Shown here piece after piece: positions 7,624 to 15,442 of a stretch of 39,706 bases of DNA. The notes below the pieces were generated by a model. It did not search any database. It saw only the letters and a program-made list of their open reading frames with translations, and was not told where the DNA came from. The translations under genes were made by a program, and so were the position numbers. Numbering within the stretch: the first letter of the stretch is position 1; each line of letters opens with the position of its first letter. Location: the IMG/VR virus record IMGVR_UViG_3300045902_000325, positions 1-39,706 of that record; one strand, written 5' to 3'. The stretch comes from a virus.

Positions 7624-7897
7624 GTGAACTACCCATTTGCTAAAGACAAATGGGCTTCGGGTTTCACAGACTTGCGCTTCTTTACAGAAGTCTTATTTGT
7701 GTCTCCATCAGTGTTATTGCCAGTTCCTGACAATATTATTTTTAATCCTTCTTTGAAAATATTCTTTGCGGCATTAAGGTCACGGTCTAATATGTGACCA
7801 TTCTTGCAAGTCCTGATACTATTCGTGAGTATATCCTCAATCAGGTTAGTCGCTTACATCCCACAGGCTAAAGACCCGTGAGTTTTACGCTCCTTTT
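7624..7897 (-). mobile_element. Deletion derivative of an IS200/IS605-type tnpB element (copy A)
   Basis: About 270 bp. The low-coordinate end GTGAACTACCCATTTG, loop, CAAATGGG is the right-end hairpin; the high-coordinate end has CATCCCACAGG, loop, then TTTTACGCTCC as the left-end hairpin. Between them the minus strand encodes only the tail of TnpB: IRTCKNGHILDRDLNAAKNI, containing the last zinc-ribbon Cys and the RuvC-III Asp, then a basic tail ending in KKRKSVKPEAH. Everything from TnpB start to the zinc ribbon is gone. Copy C at 28246 shares the same internal deletion joint. It sits between a GT gene and the 72-residue gene. Confidence 0.8.
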
Positions 7898-7906
7898 ATA
7901 AATATC

Positions 7907-8842
7907 TCAAAAATAGGAATTGAATGTTTCAAGGAACTTATCTTCCCTGAAAATGTCTTCGTAAACTTTTTTTGCAAAAGATGAACAGTGATCGTAAAAT
8001 AATTTATTGTCCCTTAAATGTTGCGCTGCCTTCCTTGCTGCTTCCATGTCTCCTTCTTGAAAGGACAGTTCTGGAAAACACAACCTCTGCGTGTCCATGA
8101 AATTCCAGCCGAGACAAGGTATTCCGAGTCTTGCACAATTAAGGGCAAATGTACCCGCTGCGTAGGTCCTCATAAGATGTACGCCATACTTTCTCTTAGA
8201 CAGTTCGGCTATCCATTGTGTCCAGTTTAGATACGGGAGGTAGCTTATCTCCTCAAGGTCATCCTCGTTGTGATGCTTCCTTCCCATAGAAGGGGCGTAT
8301 ATAGGTTCATTAAATTCTTGCGCTATAAAGAACGAGTCTTGCCCTGAGTACCACTCTGTCCAGTTTCCTCCTATCATTGAACCTGAACGCTCCTCTGGCT
8401 TCGTGATGGATTTTGGAAGGGCATCTTCAATCATCAAACTCTGCAAAACTTCGACCCTTTTGCCGGGTATCAGCCCGGTGTAGTATTTCTTATCCATGTC
8501 ATTGTGACAAAATATCATGTCACAGTCATGTAGGAAGTTTATGTACTCTATTTGCTCTGCTAATGACCAGTTCTGCCAATATGTTTGATTTGCCTCTTGC
8601 ATGGTAGCCCATACCCTGCAACACTTCCTGTTAGTTTCTATACAAGAAAACGCCCGCTTAGGGTCTTTTTTAGGTACAATTATGATGCCAAGGTCATACT
8701 TATTACCTATACTTTCATTAAAGTTATGGTGAGTGGCATTAAGTGCTACCATCCAGCTTGTGTCTGTTCTGCCCGCATTGGTTCTTGATACTTTTCCTGT
8801 AAACCCATTCTCAGTGAAAAATGCTATAACCATAATATTCAA
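7907..8842 (-). CDS. GT-B-like glycosyltransferase family protein
   Basis: 311 residues. The N-terminal half reads like a GT-B first Rossmann domain (MNIMVIAFFTENGFTGKVSR, later DLGIIIVPKK and CDMIFCHNDMDKKYY). The second half has RKYGVHLMRTYAAGTFALNC and ARLGIPCLGWNFMDTQRLCF, matching the donor-binding region where GT-B enzymes contact the nucleotide sugar. No classic EX7E is clear, so the catalytic family is not assigned. It ends beside IS copy A. Confidence 0.5.
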   Translation of the reverse strand: MNIMVIAFFTENGFTGKVSRTNAGRTDTSWMVALNATHHNFNESIGNKYDLGIIIVPKKDPKRAFSCIETNRKCCRVWATMQEANQTYWQNWSLAEQIEYINFLHDCDMIFCHNDMDKKYYTGLIPGKRVEVLQSLMIEDALPKSITKPEERSGSMIGGNWTEWYSGQDSFFIAQEFNEPIYAPSMGRKHHNEDDLEEISYLPYLNWTQWIAELSKRKYGVHLMRTYAAGTFALNCARLGIPCLGWNFMDTQRLCFPELSFQEGDMEAARKAAQHLRDNKLFYDHCSSFAKKVYEDIFREDKFLETFNSYF

Positions 8843-8914
8843 AAACCTTATTAACTTTTTTTGATTTTCTTCTCAAGAAGAAACTGTAAATCAAGTGTGC
8901 TACATCAACTCAGG

Positions 8915-8936
8915 GGTAGTTTATTCTTAAACTACC
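8915..8936. terminator. Perfect hairpin in the 8843-8982 gap
   Basis: GGTAGTTTA (8915-8923) and TAAACTACC (8928-8936) form a 9-bp perfect stem with a 4-base loop. It lies 47 bases past the end of the 67-residue gene's stop in the minus direction... more exactly, it lies between that gene's 3' side (8983) and the start of the GT-B gene (8842). A T-run is weak on both strands, so termination is an inference. Confidence 0.4.
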
Positions 8937-8982
8937 TTTGCATATTAGACATGCAGACTAAGTGGCAAGTACCTTTTATTTT

Positions 8983-9186
8983 TCATTTACTGTATTTGTC
9001 GTATGGTTTAAATGTTAGCAAACTTTTCCATACAAGAAGGATATCCCTAACTTCATGTTGTGTGTGCGGTGTTTCGCTTAGGTCATTTGTAATCGTCTTT
9101 ATGTCATTCTCAATGCAATACCGTATAACATCGTTTATGTCATACATTTTTAGCTTGAACAAATTGCTCAACCTTTGATTAGTCAT
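8983..9186 (-). CDS. Hypothetical protein, 67 residues
   Basis: Mostly alpha-helical, charged, no recognised family (MTNQRLSNLFKLKMYDINDV). Starts 33 bases after the ClpP-like gene stop, so probably in the same transcript. Confidence 0.55.
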   Translation of the reverse strand: MTNQRLSNLFKLKMYDINDVIRYCIENDIKTITNDLSETPHTQHEVRDILLVWKSLLTFKPYDKYSK

Positions 9187-9218
9187 TCGGATGTCTCCTT
9201 TGCTTCCATATCAAGTCC

Positions 9219-9788
9219 TCATATAATTTCATCAACAATACCCCAGTATAAAGCCTCTTTAGGTGTCATGTACCAATCAATCTTCTTTACATTTACTTCC
9301 TTGAGTTTTGCCTTTGTTAGTTTTGTTTTTTGCAGTATAATGCTTTCAAGTAATTTTTGAACCCTTTTTGTTTCTGCAACCTTTTCCTGCATATCTGCCA
9401 AGGTTCCAAATGACCAACTGCTAACTTGATGGTATAGTGGTGTCGAATGTTTATATGCAAATCTTCTATGTCCTGCTATTAATATCATAAACCCAGCGCT
9501 CATTGCTGCTCCTGTTGAGTACGTGTATATCGGAGTCTTAGAATTGTCCATCACAGAAAGTAGACCAAGTATCTGATAAACACTTCCTCCATAAGAATCT
9601 ATGTATATGTTTATTGGCTTAGGTGTATATGTAAAGTCGTATACAGCATATAACTTTCTCAACAAATCATCACTCTCGTTTATATTAATAATCTCTTCTA
9701 CTAATTTTTTTATTGAATCTTGATCTACCTGTTCGTAGAAGTAGAGATTTCTTGCCCTAGGCAATGGCAGACTGGTTATGTCAGACAT
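9219..9788 (-). CDS. clpP: ClpP-like serine protease
   Basis: 189 residues, near the length of ClpP (about 200). The triad is complete: Ser97 in TGAAMSAGFMI, His120 in LYHQVSSW, and Asp171 in KIDWYMTPKEALYWGIVDEI, the latter matching the ClpP consensus DRFLSPxEAxEYGLVD. The oxyanion loop IYIDSYGGSV matches the family's IYINSPGGSV. In bacteria ClpP forms a two-ring barrel fed by ClpA/ClpX; phage versions are often prohead proteases or head-maturation enzymes. No scaffold or capsid gene is adjacent, and a ClpS-like domain is encoded 5.6 kb away. The start overlaps the end of the deacetylase gene by 13 bases. Confidence 0.85.
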   Translation of the reverse strand: MSDITSLPLPRARNLYFYEQVDQDSIKKLVEEIININESDDLLRKLYAVYDFTYTPKPINIYIDSYGGSVYQILGLLSVMDNSKTPIYTYSTGAAMSAGFMILIAGHRRFAYKHSTPLYHQVSSWSFGTLADMQEKVAETKRVQKLLESIILQKTKLTKAKLKEVNVKKIDWYMTPKEALYWGIVDEII

Positions 9789-10480
9789 TCTTTAAGAAGT
9801 TTTGGCGTTACTTTATACGACTGAAACAAATGCGTTAGGCTCAGGTGTAGTTGTTCATAGTTATGTTCGTTCCATACGTTGTGGTTGTGTGTCCCTGCTA
9901 TGTGGGACTGGTACATTATCATATCTCCATTGTGTATTGATATATTCTCCATCTGGATACCGTCATGCCCGTAGAAGGTCTTACAGGTCCATTCAAGACC
10001 TCTATTGTGTTCATAATGTATTGCTGCATATTTGAATAGCATCCCTTCCGTATTATCATAATATTCATTAATCCATCTATTTGTCATTTCACTACATAAC
10101 CATCCCGGATTTCTCCACCCAACAGGGATAATATCTACACTTTCCCACTCTTCTAACAAACTATGAAATCTATTATCAACCTCATGTCTATCCTGCAATT
10201 CTAAAAACTCACACTCACCGAACCTTTGTGTGTCTGATGTCATGTGATAGTGACCATGGGCGGCTAATTCGAGCCATTCAATACTTGCTAATTCCTGAAC
10301 CCACTCTTTATTCCCAGACAATGGATAAACTTTGCGGTAATTGCTTGGTATAAACAGAGTAAACCTTGCTCCAAAGTCCTCATTAAGTTTTTTAAGCCAT
10401 GTCTCTGTTTGCTCTCCTAGTATCCTATAACCTTTTTTGGGATTTACGTCATCTATCGCTATCGTCAGCCTTAGTTCCAT
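9776..10480 (-). CDS. Polysaccharide deacetylase-like protein (NodB/CE4 or DUF2334 type)
   Basis: 234 residues. The metal-binding set of the family is visible: D10-D11 in LTIAIDDVN (motif 1), H75-x-H77-x-H79 in AAHGHYHM (motif 2, normally H(S/T)xxH), R123 and P125 in VGWRNPGW (motif 3), and a C-terminal SHIAGTHNHN that could supply the last His. Family members remove N-acetyl groups from chitin, peptidoglycan or surface polysaccharide. No signal peptide, so the likely substrate is cytoplasmic, for instance a nucleotide or lipid-linked sugar made by the neighbouring enzymes. Motif 2 deviates, so activity is uncertain. Confidence 0.65.
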   Translation of the reverse strand: MELRLTIAIDDVNPKKGYRILGEQTETWLKKLNEDFGARFTLFIPSNYRKVYPLSGNKEWVQELASIEWLELAAHGHYHMTSDTQRFGECEFLELQDRHEVDNRFHSLLEEWESVDIIPVGWRNPGWLCSEMTNRWINEYYDNTEGMLFKYAAIHYEHNRGLEWTCKTFYGHDGIQMENISIHNGDMIMYQSHIAGTHNHNVWNEHNYEQLHLSLTHLFQSYKVTPKLLKECLT

Positions 10481-10736
10481 TTTTTATATCTTTTATTTTT
10501 AATCATAAACTTTTTGCACTTTGTGACAAGGTCTGTTTTTATATGATTAGTTTATCAAGGTGTGGACAATATTTTGTTATGTATGTAGTGACGGCTACCT
10601 TAAATATATTTAAAAGACTGTATTTGGATCCCCCTAACCGTTTCTAACGGTCTTTATTGTGGCATCCTTTTCACATTTTTTTAAGCCCGTGTCCCTTATT
10701 TCTGTTTTTATGGACATCTTCGGTTTTTGTGGCCGT
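10481..10736. other. Intergenic region with a possible 27-codon ORF
   Basis: No long gene. On the minus strand an ATG at 10717 opens 27 codons (MSIKTEIRDTGLKKCEKDAT) to TAG at 10634. A short palindrome ACCGTT/AACGGT lies at its 3' end. The rest is AT-rich and may hold the promoter of the deacetylase-ClpP group, but no clear element was found. Confidence 0.3.
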
Positions 10737-10979
10737 TTAGTTGTTTTTCGAGTCATAGTCTGTCCTTTTGGTGAAATCTGGCACAAGTTTTCCGTTTTCT
10801 AATTTAGTTTCAATCTCACATACTAACTGTCCTTTTATTTCACAGTACCCAAGGCCATTGTTATCGCAATACCATCGAGCATCAGCAAATGATATGCCGG
10901 GCACGTTTGGGCCTCCCCAAGTCTTCAATTCTCCATCTAAAGGATCGATGGCTTTTATCTCAGTTGTGTATAAGTTCAA
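10737..10979 (-). CDS. Hypothetical protein, 80 residues
   Basis: TTG start embedded in the upstream stop (TTGA), so coupled to the preceding gene. Contains two Cys (RWYCDNNGLGYCEIKGQLVC) and a beta-rich C terminus. No family recognised. Confidence 0.5.
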   Translation of the reverse strand: MNLYTTEIKAIDPLDGELKTWGGPNVPGISFADARWYCDNNGLGYCEIKGQLVCEIETKLENGKLVPDFTKRTDYDSKNN

Positions 10980-11209
10980 ATCTGTACTCCAGTTGCTTTT
11001 TTAAGTACATTAAATATATTGTCTTGCGAATCTCCCCAAAACATGTCACATTTCCACAGTCTTGATTTTTTAATATCAATATCTGTCTCGTCTTTCCATT
11101 CTCCCGGAATCTCAGTAAAATAAGGCTGCATCATTCCCGGTTCGGCATTAAACCTTTTGCACTTATCTCTTACGGGACATCCGTCCCCTTTGCACATTGT
11201 TATGTCCAT
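10976..11209 (-). CDS. Small cysteine-motif phage protein, 77 residues
   Basis: Begins MDITMCKGDGCPVRDKCKRF, a C-x4-C-x5-C cluster followed by RF and later a WKCDMFWG. This C..C...C-x-RF head is frequent in short phage proteins of unknown function and may bind zinc. Coupled to the next gene through a TTGA overlap. Confidence 0.6.
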   Translation of the reverse strand: MDITMCKGDGCPVRDKCKRFNAEPGMMQPYFTEIPGEWKDETDIDIKKSRLWKCDMFWGDSQDNIFNVLKKATGVQI

Positions 11210-11293
11210 ATTAGTTTAAGGTTATTAGTTTACGGTTACATCAAATATTTATTCAAACTCTTCAACAGTCGTTTTAAAAGTATGCCTGCCCTT

Positions 11294-11413
11294 TTACCAA
11301 AGGGAACAGCAAATTTGATATCTTAGAAAGCATGACGTTAATACCCCTTCATCACCTTCTAACAGATGATTGAAATCTTTCTTTAATTTTGCGTATCCTC
11401 TGTTAAAATTCAC
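11294..11413 (-). CDS. Possible small ORF, 39 residues
   Basis: A GTG start overlaps the upstream stop (GTGA), the typical coupling in this genome. The frame (NFNRGYAKLKKDFNHLLEGD) ends at TAA. A second overlapping frame (MLSKISNLLFPLVKGQAYF) continues beyond, so this may be one frameshifted gene rather than two. The rest of the gap to 11209 shows nothing recognisable. Confidence 0.25.
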   Translation of the reverse strand: MNFNRGYAKLKKDFNHLLEGDEGVLTSCFLRYQICCSLW

Positions 11414-11766
11414 TCACTTGAGTGTTTTACCTTTACTTCTTGAAACCCTTCGTTGTAAAGGTTGTTTATTTTATTCTTTACTTCAATCCTCAACTTGTTG
11501 TGATCTCTTATTTTCAAGGCTCTTCTACCTACTTCTTCGAGTCCCAACTCTCCTTCTTTTCCCTTTCTTATATCGCTCTCAAGGCTCCATATATCCCCAT
11601 TATGCTTTAACAAGTCTCTAAAAGCAGACATTATTACTTTTTGATCGTATGAAGCACAGTAGTCTCTGTAAGCGCTCTGCTCTTCCGATGTATCAATTCC
11701 GCCTCTTATTTGTTTTAGGTGGGCAATTGTCCACCTATCTATCACATCGCCAATACTTAGTTTCAA
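11410..11766 (-). CDS. Hypothetical helical protein resembling DUF6165/DUF4254-type proteins
   Basis: 118 residues, all-helical. The head MKLSIGDVIDRWTIAHLKQ and the later HNGDIWSLESDIRKG and RDHNKLRIEVKNKINNL follow the layout of bacterial proteins of the DUF6165 and DUF4254 type, where N..IW.lE.diR and N..R...k..IN.L recur. Those families are often encoded beside glycosyltransferases. The assignment is by pattern recall only. The neighbouring gene is a GT-A protein. Confidence 0.45.
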   Translation of the reverse strand: MKLSIGDVIDRWTIAHLKQIRGGIDTSEEQSAYRDYCASYDQKVIMSAFRDLLKHNGDIWSLESDIRKGKEGELGLEEVGRRALKIRDHNKLRIEVKNKINNLYNEGFQEVKVKHSSE

Positions 11767-11783
11767 GTTAAATTCTCCAAAAT

Positions 11784-12785
11784 TTAGTTTAATATTTTAC
11801 TTATTTCGTCCATCACCTGCTGTAACGGTATTGATTTTTTCTGTTGTCTAACTGTCCCAAGATTATACTTGCTCGATTCTTCAAGTATCTTCCACCACTT
11901 GCCCTTTCTATCATCACAGAACCCTCTTGCGTTATCCTCATTAAGGACGTGCGTTCGCTTCTTAGGGTGCCTTCTGTTGTGTACTCTCAGAATGTTGTTA
12001 AAGTTATATTGCCTGAATTCATGCCCCATAATTATCTTTGCCATCTGTAAAAAAGATTCGTCCTCTCCACAGTGTATTAAAGACCTTGGTATGTTAACCC
12101 CAGAACGTATCAGCTCACTTGAAATAATTAAACATGAACCGTCTGCTTTTGGCTCTGTCATTTCTACAATGTCAACCTGATCGAGAGGTATGTTGTTTAT
12201 CTCATTCATCCTCTCTAAGGTCATGTAAGCCTTTTCGCTGGCTTCGTTACCTAACACCCACTCATCAGTGTCAATGTACGGTACGTTTCTGTAAAGGGGG
12301 TGAGTAATTGGTGTCCATGTCACATCCCAGTTCTTTCTTCCAGCAAAATTAGCCACAAACTTTGGAGTATCCTCAGCAACCATTTCATGTAGTAACTCTA
12401 CGAGAATTAAGGTCTGTTTAGGGAACATACTGTCGCTCTCTCCCCATATAACATAATCAACCTTGTCACACCACTGATCGCACAGATCTCTTCTATATGC
12501 TGCTATGTTGTAGAACCCGTCTGCATCTACAACATTTTCTTTAATTACAGTTCCGTATTGCTGTAATCTTTCTATCTGTCCATCAATCTTCTCCATTATT
12601 TCGTTAAACCCTATCTCTGGCCTCTCTAAGAAAGTCTGATAACCAATTTTAAAATGAAAGGTTATATTCTCCTTATTTGCTACATCTTCTGCAACCTGTA
12701 TGCAGGAATCAATGTACTCTTTAATCATCTCAACTTCATACCATTGTACGAGTACTCCAAATACATATTTATTTTTTAGTATCAT
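11784..12785 (-). CDS. GT-A-like glycosyltransferase
   Basis: 333 residues. The central VDYVIWGESDSMFPKQT carries the putative metal-binding acidic motif E116-S117-D118-S119. An upstream NIAAYRRDLCDQWCD helix and a downstream GSCLIISSELIRSGVNI and HCGEDESFLQMAKIIMGH resemble the acceptor/catalytic region of GT-A enzymes that use a late Glu/Asp as base. Subfamily not assigned. The start (ATGATACTAAAA) overlaps the end of the preceding gene. Confidence 0.65.
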   Translation of the reverse strand: MILKNKYVFGVLVQWYEVEMIKEYIDSCIQVAEDVANKENITFHFKIGYQTFLERPEIGFNEIMEKIDGQIERLQQYGTVIKENVVDADGFYNIAAYRRDLCDQWCDKVDYVIWGESDSMFPKQTLILVELLHEMVAEDTPKFVANFAGRKNWDVTWTPITHPLYRNVPYIDTDEWVLGNEASEKAYMTLERMNEINNIPLDQVDIVEMTEPKADGSCLIISSELIRSGVNIPRSLIHCGEDESFLQMAKIIMGHEFRQYNFNNILRVHNRRHPKKRTHVLNEDNARGFCDDRKGKWWKILEESSKYNLGTVRQQKKSIPLQQVMDEISKILN

Positions 12786-13176
12786 ATCTAACTACTGCTT
12801 TTGTTGACCACTCAATCTGTACAGTGGTCTGTTTGAAATGTTCCTTTAACCGGAGTATGAATAGCTCTACTGCACCTTTCCACGCCTCTCTGGTCTCATC
12901 TTGTCGAGATTCAAAGAAACTATTTCCTGTAAGCACATAAACATCCTCTCCTCCTTTCGGGCATCCCCACTCTTCTTTGTAAACAACCTTTGCAGGTGTT
13001 ACTACTACTCCTACGTACTTTCCAGTCTCTGCGTATATCTCATCTGCTATCAGCTGAATATCAGCATACACATCGGGATGCGGAGTTAGCATGGTATCAT
13101 TGTTGTGAAAATACCCTTCGTTTATTCCTATTACAGATAGGAACGAATCGCAAATTACGAATTTATTTGTTATCAT
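12769..13176 (-). CDS. Hypothetical protein, 135 residues
   Basis: Mixed alpha/beta protein (ICDSFLSVIGINEGYFHNND; ADIQLIADEIYAETGKYVGV) with one Cys-Pro (GCPKGG). No family recognised. ATGA overlap with the upstream methyltransferase and a 17-base overlap with the downstream GT place it in a tight glycan operon. Confidence 0.6.
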   Translation of the reverse strand: MITNKFVICDSFLSVIGINEGYFHNNDTMLTPHPDVYADIQLIADEIYAETGKYVGVVVTPAKVVYKEEWGCPKGGEDVYVLTGNSFFESRQDETREAWKGAVELFILRLKEHFKQTTVQIEWSTKAVVRYDTKK

Positions 13177-13664
13177 TTGTATATTACTGAAAATTTTTTA
13201 AAATGCTGATACCGAGGTGGAACATCTCCTATGAATCTGTGCCTTACAATCCTGTTGAAAGTTGTCCTCTCTCCGGGTCTGTCTGTGTCTGTGAATACCA
13301 TTAAAAGGTCATCATCGAAAAGGTTTATGTTTTCGTAGAAACCGATCCTCCCATTACTTTCATTCCCTATCGGGCCGTCTATCAATATCATCTGATATTT
13401 GCCTCTTAGCGGTTCTAATTTCTCTTCTAATACACTTTTATCATACCATCCGTTCAACATAGGAGCATGGATGTAAGTGCTGTTATACCTGCCTACAAAT
13501 CGTTTATCGTGTTCGATGGAGATCATAGTATAGTCTTTACTTAATACCTCTGTTCCGTACCCGCTACCTAATTCTAAAATGGTTGAACCTTTGGGGAGGT
13601 TGGTAGTGATGAACCTATGTACTTCTGGCTGTATGCTCCATCCGCCTAATTTTAGCTTTGTCAT
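13173..13664 (-). CDS. Class I SAM-dependent methyltransferase-like protein
   Basis: 163 residues. Motif I is ILELGSGYGTEVLS (about 29-42), motif II the acidic end MISIEHDKRF, and motif IV YQMILIDGPIGN. It is compact and lacks a separate substrate domain. Likely target is a sugar or glycan given the neighbours, but this is an inference; a nucleic-acid target is not excluded. Confidence 0.65.
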   Translation of the reverse strand: MTKLKLGGWSIQPEVHRFITTNLPKGSTILELGSGYGTEVLSKDYTMISIEHDKRFVGRYNSTYIHAPMLNGWYDKSVLEEKLEPLRGKYQMILIDGPIGNESNGRIGFYENINLFDDDLLMVFTDTDRPGERTTFNRIVRHRFIGDVPPRYQHFKKFSVIYK

Positions 13665-13751
13665 TGTCTTAGTCTTTTATCTGCAACAACTCATGTTAGT
13701 TTAAATTCCGGTACAAATTGCAGTACAATGTTCTAAAAGTTTTGTATAGTT

Positions 13752-14561
13752 TCATAACAGATCTTTTAAAGATTTTATTCTCTTATAGCCCACGTCATAG
13801 CGCTGGTTGTGCGGCGCATCGAACAAATAGCAGCATATCCCCGCCTTGTTTAGTTCCACGAAATTGTCAAACCTGTCATCTACAAAAATATCAAGGTTCA
13901 AACTTTTAATTGTATCAACCTTGCTTTGTCCCATCTCAACTGTGTAGACTGGCCTATGAGGGTATCCATTTTTGTCTAACCACTTCTCTGTGGTTTCCGT
14001 TGAAACAGGTCTACTGGTGACATAACAGTACGGCTCAAACGGAATATCATCTGGTTTAGTTTGAGGCTCAAGGGATAGATAGAAATCATCCAGCGTGTTT
14101 GCCTCTTTCATCGCATCGAATTTCTTTAAGATGTTCCTATCAAAAAACCAAGAAGTAGGATTATTCAAGTTCCAGTATTTACACCAAGATGGCAGCCATG
14201 CTGCAAGTACCTCGTCTATGTCTAAGCCGATTTTCTTTGGGTTTAGATAATAATGTGGCCTGTCATCTCCCTCTGGATATATCTTATAGTACTCTGTCAG
14301 AAAAGCAGCATTGCACATAACGTGTGCAGAGTGCAGAAGACCGCTTTCTTTATCATAATCCTCTCCTCTCTTTATAGCCTGCAAGTGCCTTTCTAATGAA
14401 GCAAGAACCTTTGACCATGCCATACCCCTTTCCCAGTTTCTATCCGCATATTTTTCGCTGCCTTTAGTGAGTACTCTTGCATACTGTTCTTGTGCGTATG
14501 CTGGAACTAGGTCGTACCTTGTTTTCCCAGAATTAAATCTGAGTCCTTCGTCTTTTTTCAT
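13752..14561 (-). CDS. dATP/dGTP diphosphohydrolase (MazZ-like) fused to HAD-type 5'-nucleotidase
   Basis: 269 residues, two domains. Residues 1-95 match the dATP/dGTP diphosphohydrolase (DUF5664) type: LRFNSGKTRYDLVP, GSEKYADRNWERG, then HSAHVMCNAA, which in relatives such as phage MazZ hydrolyse dGTP or dATP to the monophosphate. Residues about 108-269 are HAD: D114-x-D116 in GLDIDEVLAAW, Thr/Ser in VTSR, Lys in the QSKVDTIKS stretch and D228-D229 in IFVDDRFDN, like 5'(3')-deoxyribonucleotidases. Together they could take a dNTP to deoxynucleoside. In Z-genome phages MazZ feeds PurZ, but no purZ is seen here. Confidence 0.75.
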   Translation of the reverse strand: MKKDEGLRFNSGKTRYDLVPAYAQEQYARVLTKGSEKYADRNWERGMAWSKVLASLERHLQAIKRGEDYDKESGLLHSAHVMCNAAFLTEYYKIYPEGDDRPHYYLNPKKIGLDIDEVLAAWLPSWCKYWNLNNPTSWFFDRNILKKFDAMKEANTLDDFYLSLEPQTKPDDIPFEPYCYVTSRPVSTETTEKWLDKNGYPHRPVYTVEMGQSKVDTIKSLNLDIFVDDRFDNFVELNKAGICCYLFDAPHNQRYDVGYKRIKSLKDLL

Positions 14562-14647
14562 TTAGGTTTTAATCTTGTTTAAAAATAGTTAAAAAATATA
14601 AACCTTTTTCAAATTACATATTAAGATTTTAATATGTTTTTTTGAAG
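14562..14647. other. AT-rich gap with palindrome and promoter-like sequence
   Basis: CATATTA/TAATATG (14617-14636, 6-base loop) lies next to a poly-T run. On the minus strand TTTG is followed about 22 bases on by TATTTTTA, a loose match to Bacteroidota promoters, upstream of the MazZ-like gene. Speculative. Confidence 0.3.
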
Positions 14648-14812
14648 TTACTTTGGTTTATTTTGTGAACTTCCTCCATTGTCATTTGAACCGAACACAA
14701 ACGCACCACCTTCATTTAAGGATTTTATGTGTTCTGGCGTTATTCGGTTAATAATTCTTTTTGGCTTATAGTGTTGTTGGTAGTGTAGTCTGGCATCAAT
14801 TAAATCAGACAT
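14648..14812 (-). pseudogene. Truncated 'FVFGSN' phage-domain protein, 54 residues
   Basis: ATG start. The residues RITPEHIKSLNEGGAFVFGS match the start of a known phage domain whose signature continues FVFGSNxxGxHGxGAA for a further 100 or so residues. Here the frame reads NDNGGSSQNKPK and stops at TAA. The catalytic or binding part is therefore missing. No continuation in another frame was found in the AT-rich sequence below it. Confidence 0.45.
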
Positions 14813-14833
14813 CCTGCTTCGTCGTAACTCATA

Positions 14834-15442
14834 TTATCTTATCAGTTTACAGATGTAACCTTCATCGTCTCGTAGAATTCGCTCAGGCACTCCTCCAAAA
14901 CTGTGACCTTTTTTGTGTCCTATCCCTGTAACAAATTCCATTTTCCTAATTCGAATCAACTGCAATACAGCAAACCTTACGTCAGGAACAAGACCTACAT
15001 CATCAAACACGAAATAAACATCACCATCGGCAAGGTTAAAATTTAACGCACGAGTAACATCTGACATAACAGAGTCAAAGGTGTGAACAGCGTCTATAAA
15101 AAACATTGACACAGGTTTGTGCTTGCATGTAGTTTCTATGTCGCTCTGATATAAGTCGAGACCTACATAAGAGATGTTATCAAGGTCAGCGTTTAAATGC
15201 TTTGCCTCATAGAAATGGTTGGGCAGATTAAACGTATAAACCTCCTTAAACAAGTGTGCCAATATCCTTGTTGTTTGACCTTTGTGTGTTCCGAACTCGA
15301 CACAATTTTTGTCTTGAAAACCTTGAAAAAAGTCCCATAAGTTCCTCTTGAAGAGGAAGGAAGTAGTGGACATATTATCCACCTTATCTTCCTTCACCTC
15401 CAAAAGCAACTCGTCTATTGTTTTTCCCAATTCTACTATCAC
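14834..15442 (-). CDS. SAM-dependent methyltransferase (Methyltransf_24-like)
   Basis: 202 residues. Motif I NCVEFGTHKGQTTRI (about 46-60) and the later SMFFIDAVHTFDSVMSDVTRA resemble the FIDGDHxYExVxxD signature of Methyltransf_24/CmcI-type enzymes, with Ala replacing the usual Gly-Asp. YFVFDDVG is the next conserved piece. It likely methylates a sugar or a small molecule. It overlaps the papain-like gene by four bases (TGATAG). Confidence 0.65.
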   Translation of the reverse strand: MIVELGKTIDELLLEVKEDKVDNMSTTSFLFKRNLWDFFQGFQDKNCVEFGTHKGQTTRILAHLFKEVYTFNLPNHFYEAKHLNADLDNISYVGLDLYQSDIETTCKHKPVSMFFIDAVHTFDSVMSDVTRALNFNLADGDVYFVFDDVGLVPDVRFAVLQLIRIRKMEFVTGIGHKKGHSFGGVPERILRDDEGYICKLIR

